A stretch of 64,000 nt of DNA from Halomonas sp. NO4 (GTDB taxonomy: Bacteria; Pseudomonadota; Gammaproteobacteria; Pseudomonadales; Halomonadaceae). Where the stretch lies: positions 236,978-300,977 of the forward strand of contig NZ_WHMA01000002.1 of the NCBI RefSeq assembly GCF_010994375.1, read 5' to 3'. Made by a program: the position numbers and the translations under genes. Position 1 is the first letter of the stretch. Every line of letters begins with the position of its first letter. Below, piece by piece: positions 13,706 through 21,852 of the stretch. Below the pieces are notes generated by a model. That model did no database searches, was not told the origin of the DNA, and saw only the letters and a program-made list of their open reading frames with translations.

Positions 13706-14272
13706 ATGGCAACCCTGGACGAGCTGGTCGACAACGTGGTGATGGAGGTTCCCGACGCGCCACTCATGACGATCCGCGACATGCTGCGCTGGGCGGGGCG
13801 TCGCCTCTGCACCGAGGCGGACGTCTGGGTCGAGCGTGACGGCCCCATCGTGGCCGGGGCGGACACCGACTATCCCGAGGTGATCGTGCCCGCCGGGGCC
13901 GAGGCGCTGCGTATCCGCGAGCTGAAGACCGACGACGACTTCACCTACGAACTGGGCGTCCACTTCACCCAGCCCACGCCGTCGACGGTGGCCTTCGAGA
14001 TCGACCCTTCCGACAGCCTGCTCTACGGCGAGCTGGCGGTGCGCCCGCAGCCGGGCAAGACGCCGCCCGAGTCGGTCATGGAGCGCTATTACGAAGCGCT
14101 GTGTGACGGGGCACGCTCGCGCCTGTTCCTGCTCCCTCAACCCTGGCAGAACGCCGACCTGGCGACACTCTATCAGCGCCGCTTCCAGGCCGCCATCACC
14201 GAAGCCAAGCAACACGCCCAGCTGGGCCATGCCCGGGGCACGCGGCGCGTCAAGGCGCGGCGCTTTATCTAA
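13706..14272 (+). CDS. Second adaptor / connector-like phage protein (188 aa)
   Basis: Begins MATLDELVDNVVMEVPDAPL with helix-rich ends and a beta-rich middle (EVIVPAGAEALRIRELKTDD). The pattern of an N-terminal helix, MLRWAGRRLC, and a helical C-terminus (TLYQRRFQAAITEAKQHA) is typical of phage tail-attachment or connector proteins of this size. Sits between the adaptor and the tail block. Confidence 0.65.
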   Translation: MATLDELVDNVVMEVPDAPLMTIRDMLRWAGRRLCTEADVWVERDGPIVAGADTDYPEVIVPAGAEALRIRELKTDDDFTYELGVHFTQPTPSTVAFEIDPSDSLLYGELAVRPQPGKTPPESVMERYYEALCDGARSRLFLLPQPWQNADLATLYQRRFQAAITEAKQHAQLGHARGTRRVKARRFI

Positions 14273-14280
14273 TCCACCGC

Positions 14281-14294
14281 TTACCGTGAGGTAA
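14281..14294 (+). promoter_or_regulatory. GNRA hairpin covering the ribosome site of the 14300 gene
   Basis: TTACC-GTGA-GGTAA, five bases before the ATG at 14300. The GAGG formed by loop and 3' arm is the only ribosome-site-like sequence, so the fold would modulate initiation. Confidence 0.5.
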
Positions 14295-14299
14295 CCGTC

Positions 14300-14680
14300 A
14301 TGGCGAAGTTTGCATCCGACAACGTCCTCGACAATGGCCCTGCCCATATCCAGGCCAACTGCGAGCGGCAGGTGCTGATCAGTTCCTACACCTTCGGGGA
14401 CAGCTACTCGACCGTCACCAGCAACATCCTGGCCGAGGCATCGATGGCGTCCGGCGACTTCACCTTCTCCAGCTCCGGCGATGACCGGGTGCTGACCACC
14501 GCGTCCGGCAAGAGCGACTCGTCGGCCAACGACTCCGGCACGGCCTCCCATATCGCCTTTCTGGACGACACCGCCTCCGAGGTGCTGTGGGTGACCGAGG
14601 AGACGAGCGGGCAGTCCATCACCAGCGGCAACCCGGTGAACTTCCCGCAGCTCACCTACACCGTCACCCAGCCGACCTAA
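14300..14680 (+). CDS. Hypothetical phage structural protein (126 aa)
   Basis: Rich in Ser, Thr, Asp and Gly with beta-strand character (LISSYTFGDSYSTVTSN, DRVLTTASGKSDSSAND). Such composition and its place before the glycine-rich protein suggest a surface or fibre component. No family recognised. Confidence 0.6.
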   Translation: MAKFASDNVLDNGPAHIQANCERQVLISSYTFGDSYSTVTSNILAEASMASGDFTFSSSGDDRVLTTASGKSDSSANDSGTASHIAFLDDTASEVLWVTEETSGQSITSGNPVNFPQLTYTVTQPT

Positions 14681-14692
14681 TAGGAAGTCGTT

Positions 14693-15307
14693 ATGACCCA
14701 GAAATCACAGGTATTCACTTCGAGCGGAACGTGGACACGGCCCGCTGGTGTCGAGTGGGTTTATTTTTGGGCCGTCGGAGGGGGAGCCGGCGGTGAAAAC
14801 GAGACCGGCACTGATTATTCCTATGGAGGCGGGGGTGGAGCTGTTATGCATGGCTTGATCCCCGCGAACTCCGACCTGACGGTTACGATAGGAGCTGGTG
14901 GTGCTGGAGGCGCATCGGGCGGTTCGAATTACGGGGCTGATGGGGGAGACTCTAGGATCGAGAATAGCGCAAACGAGCTTTTGGTTGTAGCTCCAGGCGG
15001 AAAGACTCCGCCCTTTGATTCGGAGAAGCCTTATGATATGGACAATATTTCCGGCCCATGGTCCATGTCAAGGGAATTATCGGCAAGCTGGTGGGCATCG
15101 CCAGGCGCTGAAGGAGGCGATGCAAATGGCGGCGGTGGTGGTTTTGGTTTCGGCCCCGATGGGCATGGTAAAGGAGGCGACGGAAGCGGTGACGCAGGCG
15201 TCAGAGCCAGCGATGGTGGAACGGGTGCTGGCGGCGGTTCCTCCACCAACGACGGCGGTGGCGGCGATGGTGGACAAGGCCTGGTGATCCTAATGTGGAG
15301 TGAATGA
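14693..15307 (+). CDS. Glycine-rich phage tail protein, likely receptor-binding
   Basis: 204 residues. The N-terminus carries the signature VFTSSGTWTRPAGVEWVYF of glycine-rich phage tail proteins. The rest has many Gly runs (YGGGGGAVMHG, NGGGGGFGFGPDG, GAGGGSSTNDGGGGDGGQG) and ends VILMWSE. The poly-glycine runs recall the polyglycine-sandwich adhesins at the fibre tips of T-even-type phages. DNA here is visibly less GC-rich than around it, suggesting exchange of the host-recognition gene. The stop overlaps the next start. Confidence 0.75.
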   Translation: MTQKSQVFTSSGTWTRPAGVEWVYFWAVGGGAGGENETGTDYSYGGGGGAVMHGLIPANSDLTVTIGAGGAGGASGGSNYGADGGDSRIENSANELLVVAPGGKTPPFDSEKPYDMDNISGPWSMSRELSASWWASPGAEGGDANGGGGGFGFGPDGHGKGGDGSGDAGVRASDGGTGAGGGSSTNDGGGGDGGQGLVILMWSE

Positions 15308-15693
15308 TGGCTAAGATCGCGCTTTTTGATTCACAGGGTCGAGTTATAAATACCGTCATGGGTTCTCTGGATCAATTCCCCGACGGAGAAGACATCACTG
15401 GTAAGCCCTATGGGGTCGGGTGGGTAAAAGGAAGCGATGGGAGTTGGACGCCGCCCGCGCAACGCGCCCCTACGCTATCCAGGGTCGAGTTTCTGAAAAG
15501 ATTTACCCGCGACGAACGAATCAATATTCGGAAAGAAACCAACACCGATGATGTCGTGGGTGATTTCAAGGAAATGCTGAACCTTGCTGTCTCGGTAAAT
15601 CTCGCTGATCCCGATGTTGTGGAGGGAATGGATTACCTCGTGCAAGTGGGGCTGCTAACCCAGGACCGCCGCGACAAAATCCTCTCTTACTGA
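15307..15693 (+). CDS. Tail-fibre-associated protein, possible assembly chaperone (128 aa)
   Basis: Start taken at 15307; an ATG three bases earlier (15304) is equally possible. N-terminal part (MAKIALFDSQGRVINTVMGS) and a helical C-terminus (FLKRFTRDERINIRKETN, FKEMLNLAVSVNLADPDVVE) resemble proteins encoded directly behind tail adhesins that help fold them. Shares the lower GC of the preceding gene, so the two probably moved together. Function is inferred from position and layout. Confidence 0.55.
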   Translation: MAKIALFDSQGRVINTVMGSLDQFPDGEDITGKPYGVGWVKGSDGSWTPPAQRAPTLSRVEFLKRFTRDERINIRKETNTDDVVGDFKEMLNLAVSVNLADPDVVEGMDYLVQVGLLTQDRRDKILSY

Positions 15694-15705
15694 CGGTGAA
15701 GTGGC

Positions 15706-16881
15706 ATGAGCTTGCTCCTATTCCGTGAGGAAGAAGAGTCGGGGACGGTAACCGATCACGACCTCGCGGGCGCGAATGTCACCCAGGAGGCATCCGCTGC
15801 TGGCGGGTCCGTCACTCAGACGCATGAAACATCGGGGGCGTCGGTCACCGTCGAGGCGACCAGCGCCACCGGGGCCGTGGAGTCCGTCCATGTCCTGGGC
15901 GGCGTGGATGCCATCCAGGCCACCGTGGCATCGGTCGGGGCCGTCGATACCCAGCACGACCTCGCCGCCAGCAGCGCCACACAGGCCGTCACCGCCGCGA
16001 CCGGGGCCGTTGGCCAAACCCACGAGCTGACGGCGGCCGACGCCACCCAGGCCGCCACGTCCGCGGCCGACGCGGTCGAGCAGGTCCATGACATTGCAGC
16101 GGCTGGTGCCACGCAGGACGCGCTCTCGGCCTCCGGTGCCGTGGTGCAGGACCACCTCCTGGCCGGGGCGGATGCCACGCAAGGCACATCTACCTCCACC
16201 GGATCGGTTGACCAGACGGCCTCAGCCCAAGGCGAGGACGTCGTCCAGGCGGCGAACTCGGCTTCCGGTGCCGTCGACCAGACGCACCTGATCGACGGGG
16301 CTGACGCCACCCTGAGCGCGACCTCGGCCGCGGGCGCGGTGATCCAGACGCACCCCTTGACCGGGGCATCCGTCACCCAGGCGGCGACGACCTCGACCGG
16401 GGCCATCGAGCACGTCCACCAGCTGGCGGCCAACGCCACGACCCAGGGCACGGCAGCCTCGACCGGCGCGGCCTCACAGCGGCACGTCCTGTCGGCATTG
16501 CCGGCGGCACAAGAGGTGACATCGTCAGTCGGGTCGGTCACGCAGACGCACGGCCTGGTGGCGGCGTCGGCCGTTCAGGGCACGGCGTCCGTGGTGGGCG
16601 CGGTCGGCCAGACCCACCGCCTGGACGGGGCGAACGTCATCCAGGGGATCGAGGTTAAGGTCCCGCATGTCCTCCAGGGCGCCGCTGTCGTGGTGAGCGC
16701 CCTGAGCGCCATGCAGGCCAGGGCGCCGCTGGGTCCCACCCCCGAGGACCGTACCATCCACCTGCTGGCCGAGAACCGCACCCTGCACCTGGCGCCCCAG
16801 GACCGGGACCTGGCCGTGGCGTACCAGCACCGCACGGTGACCCTGGCCAGTGATCCACGGCGCGTCGATCACGGCCATTGA
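15706..16881 (+). CDS. 22-residue-repeat phage protein, probable fibre
   Basis: 391 residues. Residues about 18-325 are fourteen tandem 22-residue units with the pattern H-x-L-x-G-A-x-A-T-Q in the first half and S-x-x-G-A-V-x-Q-T in the second. Each unit is 66 bases. The regular His, Gln and Val spacing with many Ala, Thr and Ser predicts a repetitive beta or helical fibre. The C-terminal 50 residues hold a second, shorter repeat (EDRTIHLLAENRTLHLAPQD). The N-terminus lacks a signal peptide. Lying between the adhesin and the fibre-tail adaptor, it is probably a fibre shaft. No family recognised. Confidence 0.75.
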   Translation: MSLLLFREEEESGTVTDHDLAGANVTQEASAAGGSVTQTHETSGASVTVEATSATGAVESVHVLGGVDAIQATVASVGAVDTQHDLAASSATQAVTAATGAVGQTHELTAADATQAATSAADAVEQVHDIAAAGATQDALSASGAVVQDHLLAGADATQGTSTSTGSVDQTASAQGEDVVQAANSASGAVDQTHLIDGADATLSATSAAGAVIQTHPLTGASVTQAATTSTGAIEHVHQLAANATTQGTAASTGAASQRHVLSALPAAQEVTSSVGSVTQTHGLVAASAVQGTASVVGAVGQTHRLDGANVIQGIEVKVPHVLQGAAVVVSALSAMQARAPLGPTPEDRTIHLLAENRTLHLAPQDRDLAVAYQHRTVTLASDPRRVDHGH

Positions 16882-16893
16882 ATGAATCAGCCC

Positions 16894-16907
16894 CTGTCGG
16901 GAGATAG
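16894..16907 (+). promoter_or_regulatory. GNRA hairpin enclosing the ribosome site of the 16911 gene
   Basis: CTGTC-GGGA-GATAG, closed by four Watson-Crick pairs and one G-U. It is almost the same sequence as the hairpin at 7643, with a pairing-preserving change. It ends three bases before the ATG. Confidence 0.5.
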
Positions 16908-16910
16908 CGG

Positions 16911-17177
16911 ATGAAAGTCTTTCGCAAGCAGCCCAACGACCACCTGGACTATCGCGTCGACCTGTCGGAGTGGCTGGAAGACGGCGACGAGGTGACGAGC
17001 GTCGAGGTGACAGCCCCGGACGGCATCGAGCTGACGGGCGACAGCATCTCCACCGACAAGGTCGAGCTGTGGATCAAGGGTGGCGAAAGCGGCAAGTCCT
17101 ACCAGTTCTCGCCGCTGATCCATACCACCACCCGCACCAAGGAAGTCGACTTCCTGATCGTGGTCGCGGAGATTTAA
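16911..17177 (+). CDS. Phage fibre-tail adaptor protein (88 aa)
   Basis: A small beta-sandwich type protein: FRKQPNDHLDYRVDLSEWLE, DEVTSVEVTAPDGIELTGDS and a C-terminal strand EVDFLIVVAEI. This pattern is found in small phage fibre-tail adaptor proteins that connect fibres to the tail. It precedes the nozzle-like gene by two bases. Confidence 0.65.
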   Translation: MKVFRKQPNDHLDYRVDLSEWLEDGDEVTSVEVTAPDGIELTGDSISTDKVELWIKGGESGKSYQFSPLIHTTTRTKEVDFLIVVAEI

Positions 17178-17179
17178 TC

Positions 17180-18796
17180 ATGCGGCTGGTCTACAGTGCC
17201 TTCCAGGGCGAGCGCCCGATCCTCGATGCTCGCCTGCTGCCCGAGAATGCCGCCCAGACGGCCGAAAACGTCTACCTGCGCCACGGCACGCTCCAGCCCG
17301 AGCAGGACACGGCCAGCCAGTCGGTCACCACGGTCAGCGACCCCACCACCCTGTACCGCTACCCGCACGGCAACAACGGCGATGGGTTCTGGCTGAGCTG
17401 GAGCGGCGACCCGGTGCATGTGGTGCCCTCGCCGCTGGCCGACGACGACCACGAGCGCCTCTACTGGACGGGCGATGGCGTGCCGCGCATGGCCGCCATC
17501 GACCACCTGACCAGCGGCACCGCACCTTACCCCGGCGCCTCCTATGAGCTGGGTATCCCGGCACCCGACAGCGCGCCCTCGGTATCGGCCCCCGCCGACC
17601 GGGTGGCCGAGGGGGAGTGGCCCGACACCGCCCTGGAGACGGCCTATGTAGTGACCCTGGTGAGTGGCTATGGCGAGGAAGGCCCACCCAGCGACCCCAG
17701 CGGCACCATCACCCGCTGGGACATGGTCAGCGGCGCCCCGGACGGGGGTGAGGTCGAGGTCAGTCTGCCAGGCATCGTCAGCGGCAACCACGACCTTGTC
17801 ACCCAGCGTCTCTACCGGGTCGAGTCGGGCGGCATCTACCAGTTCGTCGCCGACCTCGACGCGGCGGCGACCAGCTACACCGACGCCGTGACCAGCGACA
17901 GCCTCGGCGCGGCCCTGCCGTCCGTGGACTGGGACGCCCCGGACCCGCGCCTGGTGGGGTTGACCGCACTGCCGGGTGGCATCCTGGCGGGCTTCTTCGA
18001 CAATACCCTGTGCTTCTGTGAGGCCTACCGCCCGCACGCCTGGCCGGTGGGGTATCAGCTCGCCTTTCCCTACCACATCGTGGCCATCGCCAGCGTGGCC
18101 AATGGGCTGGTGGTGGTCACTGACGGCCATCCCTACATGGTTACCGGCTCCAGCCCCGAGGCCATGGCGCCCACCGAACTGGAGGTGCCGCTGCCGTGCG
18201 TGTCGGCGGCCTCTCTGGTCGACATGGGCGATTACGCGCTCTATGCCTCGCCCGATGGCCTGGTGGCCGTGGGCGGCCGGGAGGCCCGCCTGGTGACGCG
18301 TGAGATAATGAGTCGCGATCAGTGGCGTGCGCTCGATCCGTCGACGATCCACGCCTACCGCTACGACGAACGCTACCTGGCGTTCTATGACGGCGGGAGC
18401 TTCGCCTTCTCGCCCGAGGACGGCATCGAGTTCTTCACCATCGAGGCCGATGCCGGCTATTACGACCTGGCCGACGACACCCTCTACCTCGTCCAGGGTG
18501 GCAGCGTCACCGCCTGGGGGCAGGGTAGCGACCTGACCTACATCTGGCGCTCGCGCATCGAGGAAGTGGTGCCCGGGACATCGTTCACCTGCGCCAAGGT
18601 CATCGCCGCCGATTACCCGGTCACGCTGCGCCTCTACGCCGATGGCAACACCGTGATCGACCGCGAGGTGGACAGCCATGACCTGTTCCGCCTGCCCGCC
18701 GGCTACGCCTTCGCCCGTGACTGGGAGGTCGAGGTCGAGGGAACCAATGAGGTCAATTCCGTGCAGATCGCCAGCAGCCCGCAGGAGTTGGTATGA
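17180..18796 (+). CDS. Tail nozzle / stopper-like protein (538 aa)
   Basis: Start at 17180, two bases after the previous stop. It begins MRLVYSAFQGERPILDARLL, a sequence type common to podovirus proteins built as a beta-propeller at the tail end. Repeated strands such as GDYALYASPDGLVAVGGREA and DPRLVGLTALPGGILAGFFD support a propeller. It likely plugs or extends the tail channel below the adaptors. Stop overlaps the next start (ATGA). Confidence 0.7.
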   Translation: MRLVYSAFQGERPILDARLLPENAAQTAENVYLRHGTLQPEQDTASQSVTTVSDPTTLYRYPHGNNGDGFWLSWSGDPVHVVPSPLADDDHERLYWTGDGVPRMAAIDHLTSGTAPYPGASYELGIPAPDSAPSVSAPADRVAEGEWPDTALETAYVVTLVSGYGEEGPPSDPSGTITRWDMVSGAPDGGEVEVSLPGIVSGNHDLVTQRLYRVESGGIYQFVADLDAAATSYTDAVTSDSLGAALPSVDWDAPDPRLVGLTALPGGILAGFFDNTLCFCEAYRPHAWPVGYQLAFPYHIVAIASVANGLVVVTDGHPYMVTGSSPEAMAPTELEVPLPCVSAASLVDMGDYALYASPDGLVAVGGREARLVTREIMSRDQWRALDPSTIHAYRYDERYLAFYDGGSFAFSPEDGIEFFTIEADAGYYDLADDTLYLVQGGSVTAWGQGSDLTYIWRSRIEEVVPGTSFTCAKVIAADYPVTLRLYADGNTVIDREVDSHDLFRLPAGYAFARDWEVEVEGTNEVNSVQIASSPQELV

Positions 18797-20889
18797 GTCG
18801 ACGCCGCACGCTGCCGCCCGTCTCGCCCAATACGCCGCCCGAGCAGCGCCGCCTGGTCGAGGCCATCAAGGAGATCGTGGAAACCGGGGAGGGCGTGCGC
18901 GGCGATCCCCTGGACCGCAAGGTGACCCTGCGCGACCTGCTCGACACTGGCATCGCCAACCGCAAGGCCGGCGGCAACGTGGGGCATCAGGGCAGCGGTG
19001 CCCTGGAGCCCGGCGCGGGCGGTAGCGAACCCGACATGAGCACCCCGGCTGCGCCCGAGGGGTTCGCCGCGAACGGCAGCTTCAACGGGCGCATCGTGCT
19101 GACCTGGGACAACCCCGACGACCTGTACGGCAATCACGCCCACGCGAACATCTATCGCAACGAAAACGACAACTTCGCCAACGCCGTGCTGGTGGGCCGG
19201 GACAGCGGAATCGTCTTCACCGACTATGCCCGCGACGACGACCTGGCGCCCGACGATCCCGACCACCTCAAGGGGTATTATTATTGGGTGACTTTCACCT
19301 CCACGGCGGGTGTCGAGGGGCCGCCCAACGCCACGGCGGGCACCTACGCCGAGCCCATCCCCGACGTGGGCTACCTGCTGGAAACCCTGACCCGCAACCT
19401 CGACGACGAGCCCGCCGACCTGGGTGCCCCGAACGAAACTCTGATCCTTCACGCTGACCGCCTGGCCGTGCGCACGGGGCCTGGCGAAGACCCGGTCTAC
19501 CCGCTTCTCATCGAGGACATCGACGGCACGCCCACGGTGTTGATCGACACCGCCCTCATCAAGGACGGCTCGATTCAGGAAGGCCAGCTCGGCCCCATCA
19601 CCATCGGCAAGATCGAGGACGACGCGGGCGACCCCATAACCACCGTCGACGGAACGATCCGTGCCGAGCTGATCGAGGCCGACCAGCTCAGCGTCGCCGA
19701 GGCCGCGACCTTCTACGATGTCGCTCAATCCGACAACTATGTTGCTGGCTCATCAGGATGGATTTTGCGGCCCGACGGCTATGCCGAGTTCGGCGGCACG
19801 GATACGCACATTCCGCTGGCCGGTATTACCGATGCTGGTTCACTGGCAGGCAAGGATAGCGCGGATTACGACGCTGACGTCACCGGCACCAAGCCGCCGG
19901 CCGATGCCGACAAGACTGACTACACCGATAGCCGGGTGTCGAACGATGTGGTTCGTGATGAAATGACCGGCGTTAACTATTCCCTTGACGCCACTTTCAC
20001 CGACAGCGGCAGTGGAAGTGATCTCGGGAGGCTTAATGACGGCGTCAAGGAATTATCTGGCGACTATTGGAGCTTGGGTAGCGGGGCGCAGTACGTCACT
20101 GCTGACCTGGGGGCTTTCAAATATATTGCCGAGAGCCGGGTCTACTTCTACAACCTCGATGATCGGCAATACAACTACGCCATCGCCGTCTCCGAGACCG
20201 GCAGTGGCGATTGGGTCTTTGTCGTAGGTGAGGGTGATTCAAGTGGCAACGTCTCCAGCTATTCCACCTCCCGCGACGGCGGTGATGGTAACGAGGGCGA
20301 CATCATGCCCACCGTCGACGGCATTGGTCGACATGCCCGGTATATCCGCCTCTACTCCGACGGGTCTACCGCCAACGACGGCAACCATGGTCACGAGTGG
20401 GAGATTCTCGGGGTCGCGGCGGGTATCGGCGACCCTTTCTGGGTGCGCCCTGGCACCACCCGGATCGACGGCAACAAGATTTATACCGGCGACGCCTACG
20501 TCGACACCCTGCAGATTAAAGGGCAGGCGGTTACATTTCCGCGAGCTTCCTATACCGCTGGACTCACCACCGGTCACTACTCGTCATGGCATACTATGCA
20601 GACGTTGTCGATACCGGGTGGAGAGGATCAACTACTGACATGTAGCGCAGTTATCGCTAACGGGGGCGGCTATACTTATCCGCTTCATTACCGCGTTGTA
20701 GTAGGTGGGTCAGTAATTCTTTCAGCCTCTGACGCAATGGCCCCCTCATCCGTGGGAACGGTGTGTGTTAGCGTCGTGACGACGGCAGGGGGTACGGTCT
20801 CTTTTCAGTGTCGGGTCCCTGAAGGCAACGAAAATACCGATATAGGCTACAAGGCTCGGGCTATCAGCTGCATAGAGTTAAAACGATGA
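18793..20889 (+). CDS. Tail fibre / J-like protein with fibronectin and discoidin-type domains
   Basis: 698 residues, probably the main host-recognition fibre. An N-terminal helical segment (residues 1-60) could attach it to the virion. Residues about 85-165 look like a fibronectin type III domain (GRIVLTWDNPDDLYGNHAHA). Residues about 200-330 resemble the central part of J-like fibre proteins (IKDGSIQEGQLGPITIGKIE). Residues about 391-545 look like a discoidin (F5/8 type C) carbohydrate-binding domain, ending RYIRLYSDGST and EWEILGV. The final 100 residues are less GC-rich and beta-rich. Four-base overlaps on both sides. Confidence 0.75.
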   Translation: MSRRRTLPPVSPNTPPEQRRLVEAIKEIVETGEGVRGDPLDRKVTLRDLLDTGIANRKAGGNVGHQGSGALEPGAGGSEPDMSTPAAPEGFAANGSFNGRIVLTWDNPDDLYGNHAHANIYRNENDNFANAVLVGRDSGIVFTDYARDDDLAPDDPDHLKGYYYWVTFTSTAGVEGPPNATAGTYAEPIPDVGYLLETLTRNLDDEPADLGAPNETLILHADRLAVRTGPGEDPVYPLLIEDIDGTPTVLIDTALIKDGSIQEGQLGPITIGKIEDDAGDPITTVDGTIRAELIEADQLSVAEAATFYDVAQSDNYVAGSSGWILRPDGYAEFGGTDTHIPLAGITDAGSLAGKDSADYDADVTGTKPPADADKTDYTDSRVSNDVVRDEMTGVNYSLDATFTDSGSGSDLGRLNDGVKELSGDYWSLGSGAQYVTADLGAFKYIAESRVYFYNLDDRQYNYAIAVSETGSGDWVFVVGEGDSSGNVSSYSTSRDGGDGNEGDIMPTVDGIGRHARYIRLYSDGSTANDGNHGHEWEILGVAAGIGDPFWVRPGTTRIDGNKIYTGDAYVDTLQIKGQAVTFPRASYTAGLTTGHYSSWHTMQTLSIPGGEDQLLTCSAVIANGGGYTYPLHYRVVVGGSVILSASDAMAPSSVGTVCVSVVTTAGGTVSFQCRVPEGNENTDIGYKARAISCIELKR

Positions 20890-21290
20890 ACTATGTCATC
20901 TATGGATCAGACCTTCCGTCACCCATTCACCGAATCGTCACCCTCCCAAAAGGTAGCGACAAAGAGGCAGAGGGAAATTGTCTCGATGGTGAGCGATTTA
21001 TTGCAGTGGATGTCAGTTCATTCGACGACACCACTCATTACGTCGACCTCTCCGGCGATGAGCCGGTCGTCAAAGAGCGGGAATCACTGGACACCACCCA
21101 CACCATTGCCGGGCTCGAAGTCACGTTCCAAGCCCTGCCGTCGGGAACTGAAATTGAGGTAAACAGGCAGACAATGATCGCTGACGGTGACGACGTCATC
21201 GAGTTCGATCTGCCGGGAACCTACTCGATCAGTCTGGCAGGACCGCCGGCCTATCGGGATGAAGAACTGGAGGTAACCGTCGATGCGTAA
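20886..21290 (+). CDS. Hypothetical tail-fibre-linked protein (134 aa)
   Basis: Overlaps the fibre gene (ATGA). Begins MNYVIYGSDLPSPIHRIVTL. The C-terminal half (EVTFQALPSGTEIEVNRQTM, GTYSISLAGPPAYRDEELEV) looks like an Ig-like beta-sandwich. It shares the lower GC of the end of the fibre gene. Possible fibre cap or assembly factor; no family recognised. Confidence 0.6.
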   Translation: MNYVIYGSDLPSPIHRIVTLPKGSDKEAEGNCLDGERFIAVDVSSFDDTTHYVDLSGDEPVVKERESLDTTHTIAGLEVTFQALPSGTEIEVNRQTMIADGDDVIEFDLPGTYSISLAGPPAYRDEELEVTVDA

Positions 21291-21426
21291 CATCATCCTT
21301 GCCACCCTCATCGCCATGATGCTCGCTGGATGCAGTTCTCTCGAGCCTGTCGGCCACGACACGGCCAAGTGGCACGGCGAGCAACACCTCGACATCATGA
21401 AACACCCCAACGGGCGCCGGTACTGA
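21283..21426 (+). CDS. Very small phage lipoprotein (47 aa)
   Basis: MRNIILATLIAMMLAGC is a lipoprotein signal with lipobox LAGC; only 31 residues follow the cysteine. The gene overlaps the one before by 8 bases and ends in TGATG, sharing a base with the next start. Small lipoproteins made late can act in superinfection exclusion or lysis; which applies here cannot be told. Confidence 0.65.
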   Translation: MRNIILATLIAMMLAGCSSLEPVGHDTAKWHGEQHLDIMKHPNGRRY

Positions 21427-21818
21427 TGGCCAGGCTCAGCATCAAGACATTCCCCGACACGGCCGCGTCACGCGCCCACTACTTGGATAAGGTGGATGCG
21501 GCGGCAGAGGCGGCCCGCAAGCGCTTCATCTCCCCTGGCGAGGGCCAGGCCATGGCCTACGAGGCCAAGCTGGCCGAGGCGCGTCGTCATCCCGACAATG
21601 GCCCCTTCCCCTGGCTCGAGAAGGAGGCGCAATCGCGCGGCATCTCGACCGCCGACATGGCGGCCCTGGTGCTGACACGGCGCGACGAGTGGGTCAATGC
21701 CGGCTCCGACATCGAGGCGGCCAAGGCCAATGCCAAGCGAGCGATACGCAATGCCGACGCCCCGTCCGCCATGCACGCCGCCGTGAAGGCGCTGGAAGAC
21801 GACCTCGACGCCATTTGA
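21426..21818 (+). CDS. Hypothetical phage helical protein (130 aa)
   Basis: The start at 21426 overlaps the lipoprotein stop (TGATG). Strongly helical and alanine-rich (VDAAAEAARKRFISPGEGQA, DIEAAKANAKRAIRNADAPS). The pattern of a helical bundle after tail fibre genes resembles small tail proteins sometimes called fibre-associated. No catalytic motif. Confidence 0.6.
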   Translation: MARLSIKTFPDTAASRAHYLDKVDAAAEAARKRFISPGEGQAMAYEAKLAEARRHPDNGPFPWLEKEAQSRGISTADMAALVLTRRDEWVNAGSDIEAAKANAKRAIRNADAPSAMHAAVKALEDDLDAI

Positions 21819-21835
21819 TACCCTGCCGACAAGCC

Positions 21836-21847
21836 CACCGTGAGGTG
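21836..21847 (+). promoter_or_regulatory. GNRA hairpin covering the ribosome site of the 21853 gene
   Basis: CACC-GTGA-GGTG, five bases before the ATG at 21853; the GTGAGG ribosome site lies in loop and 3' arm. Confidence 0.45.
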
Positions 21848-21852
21848 CGCCA

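Noticed and set aside
15760..16680. Regular 66-base repeats that might be a CRISPR array
   Set aside because: Repeat and spacer cannot be separated, repeats are diverged in DNA, and the frame is open throughout; it is a protein repeat.
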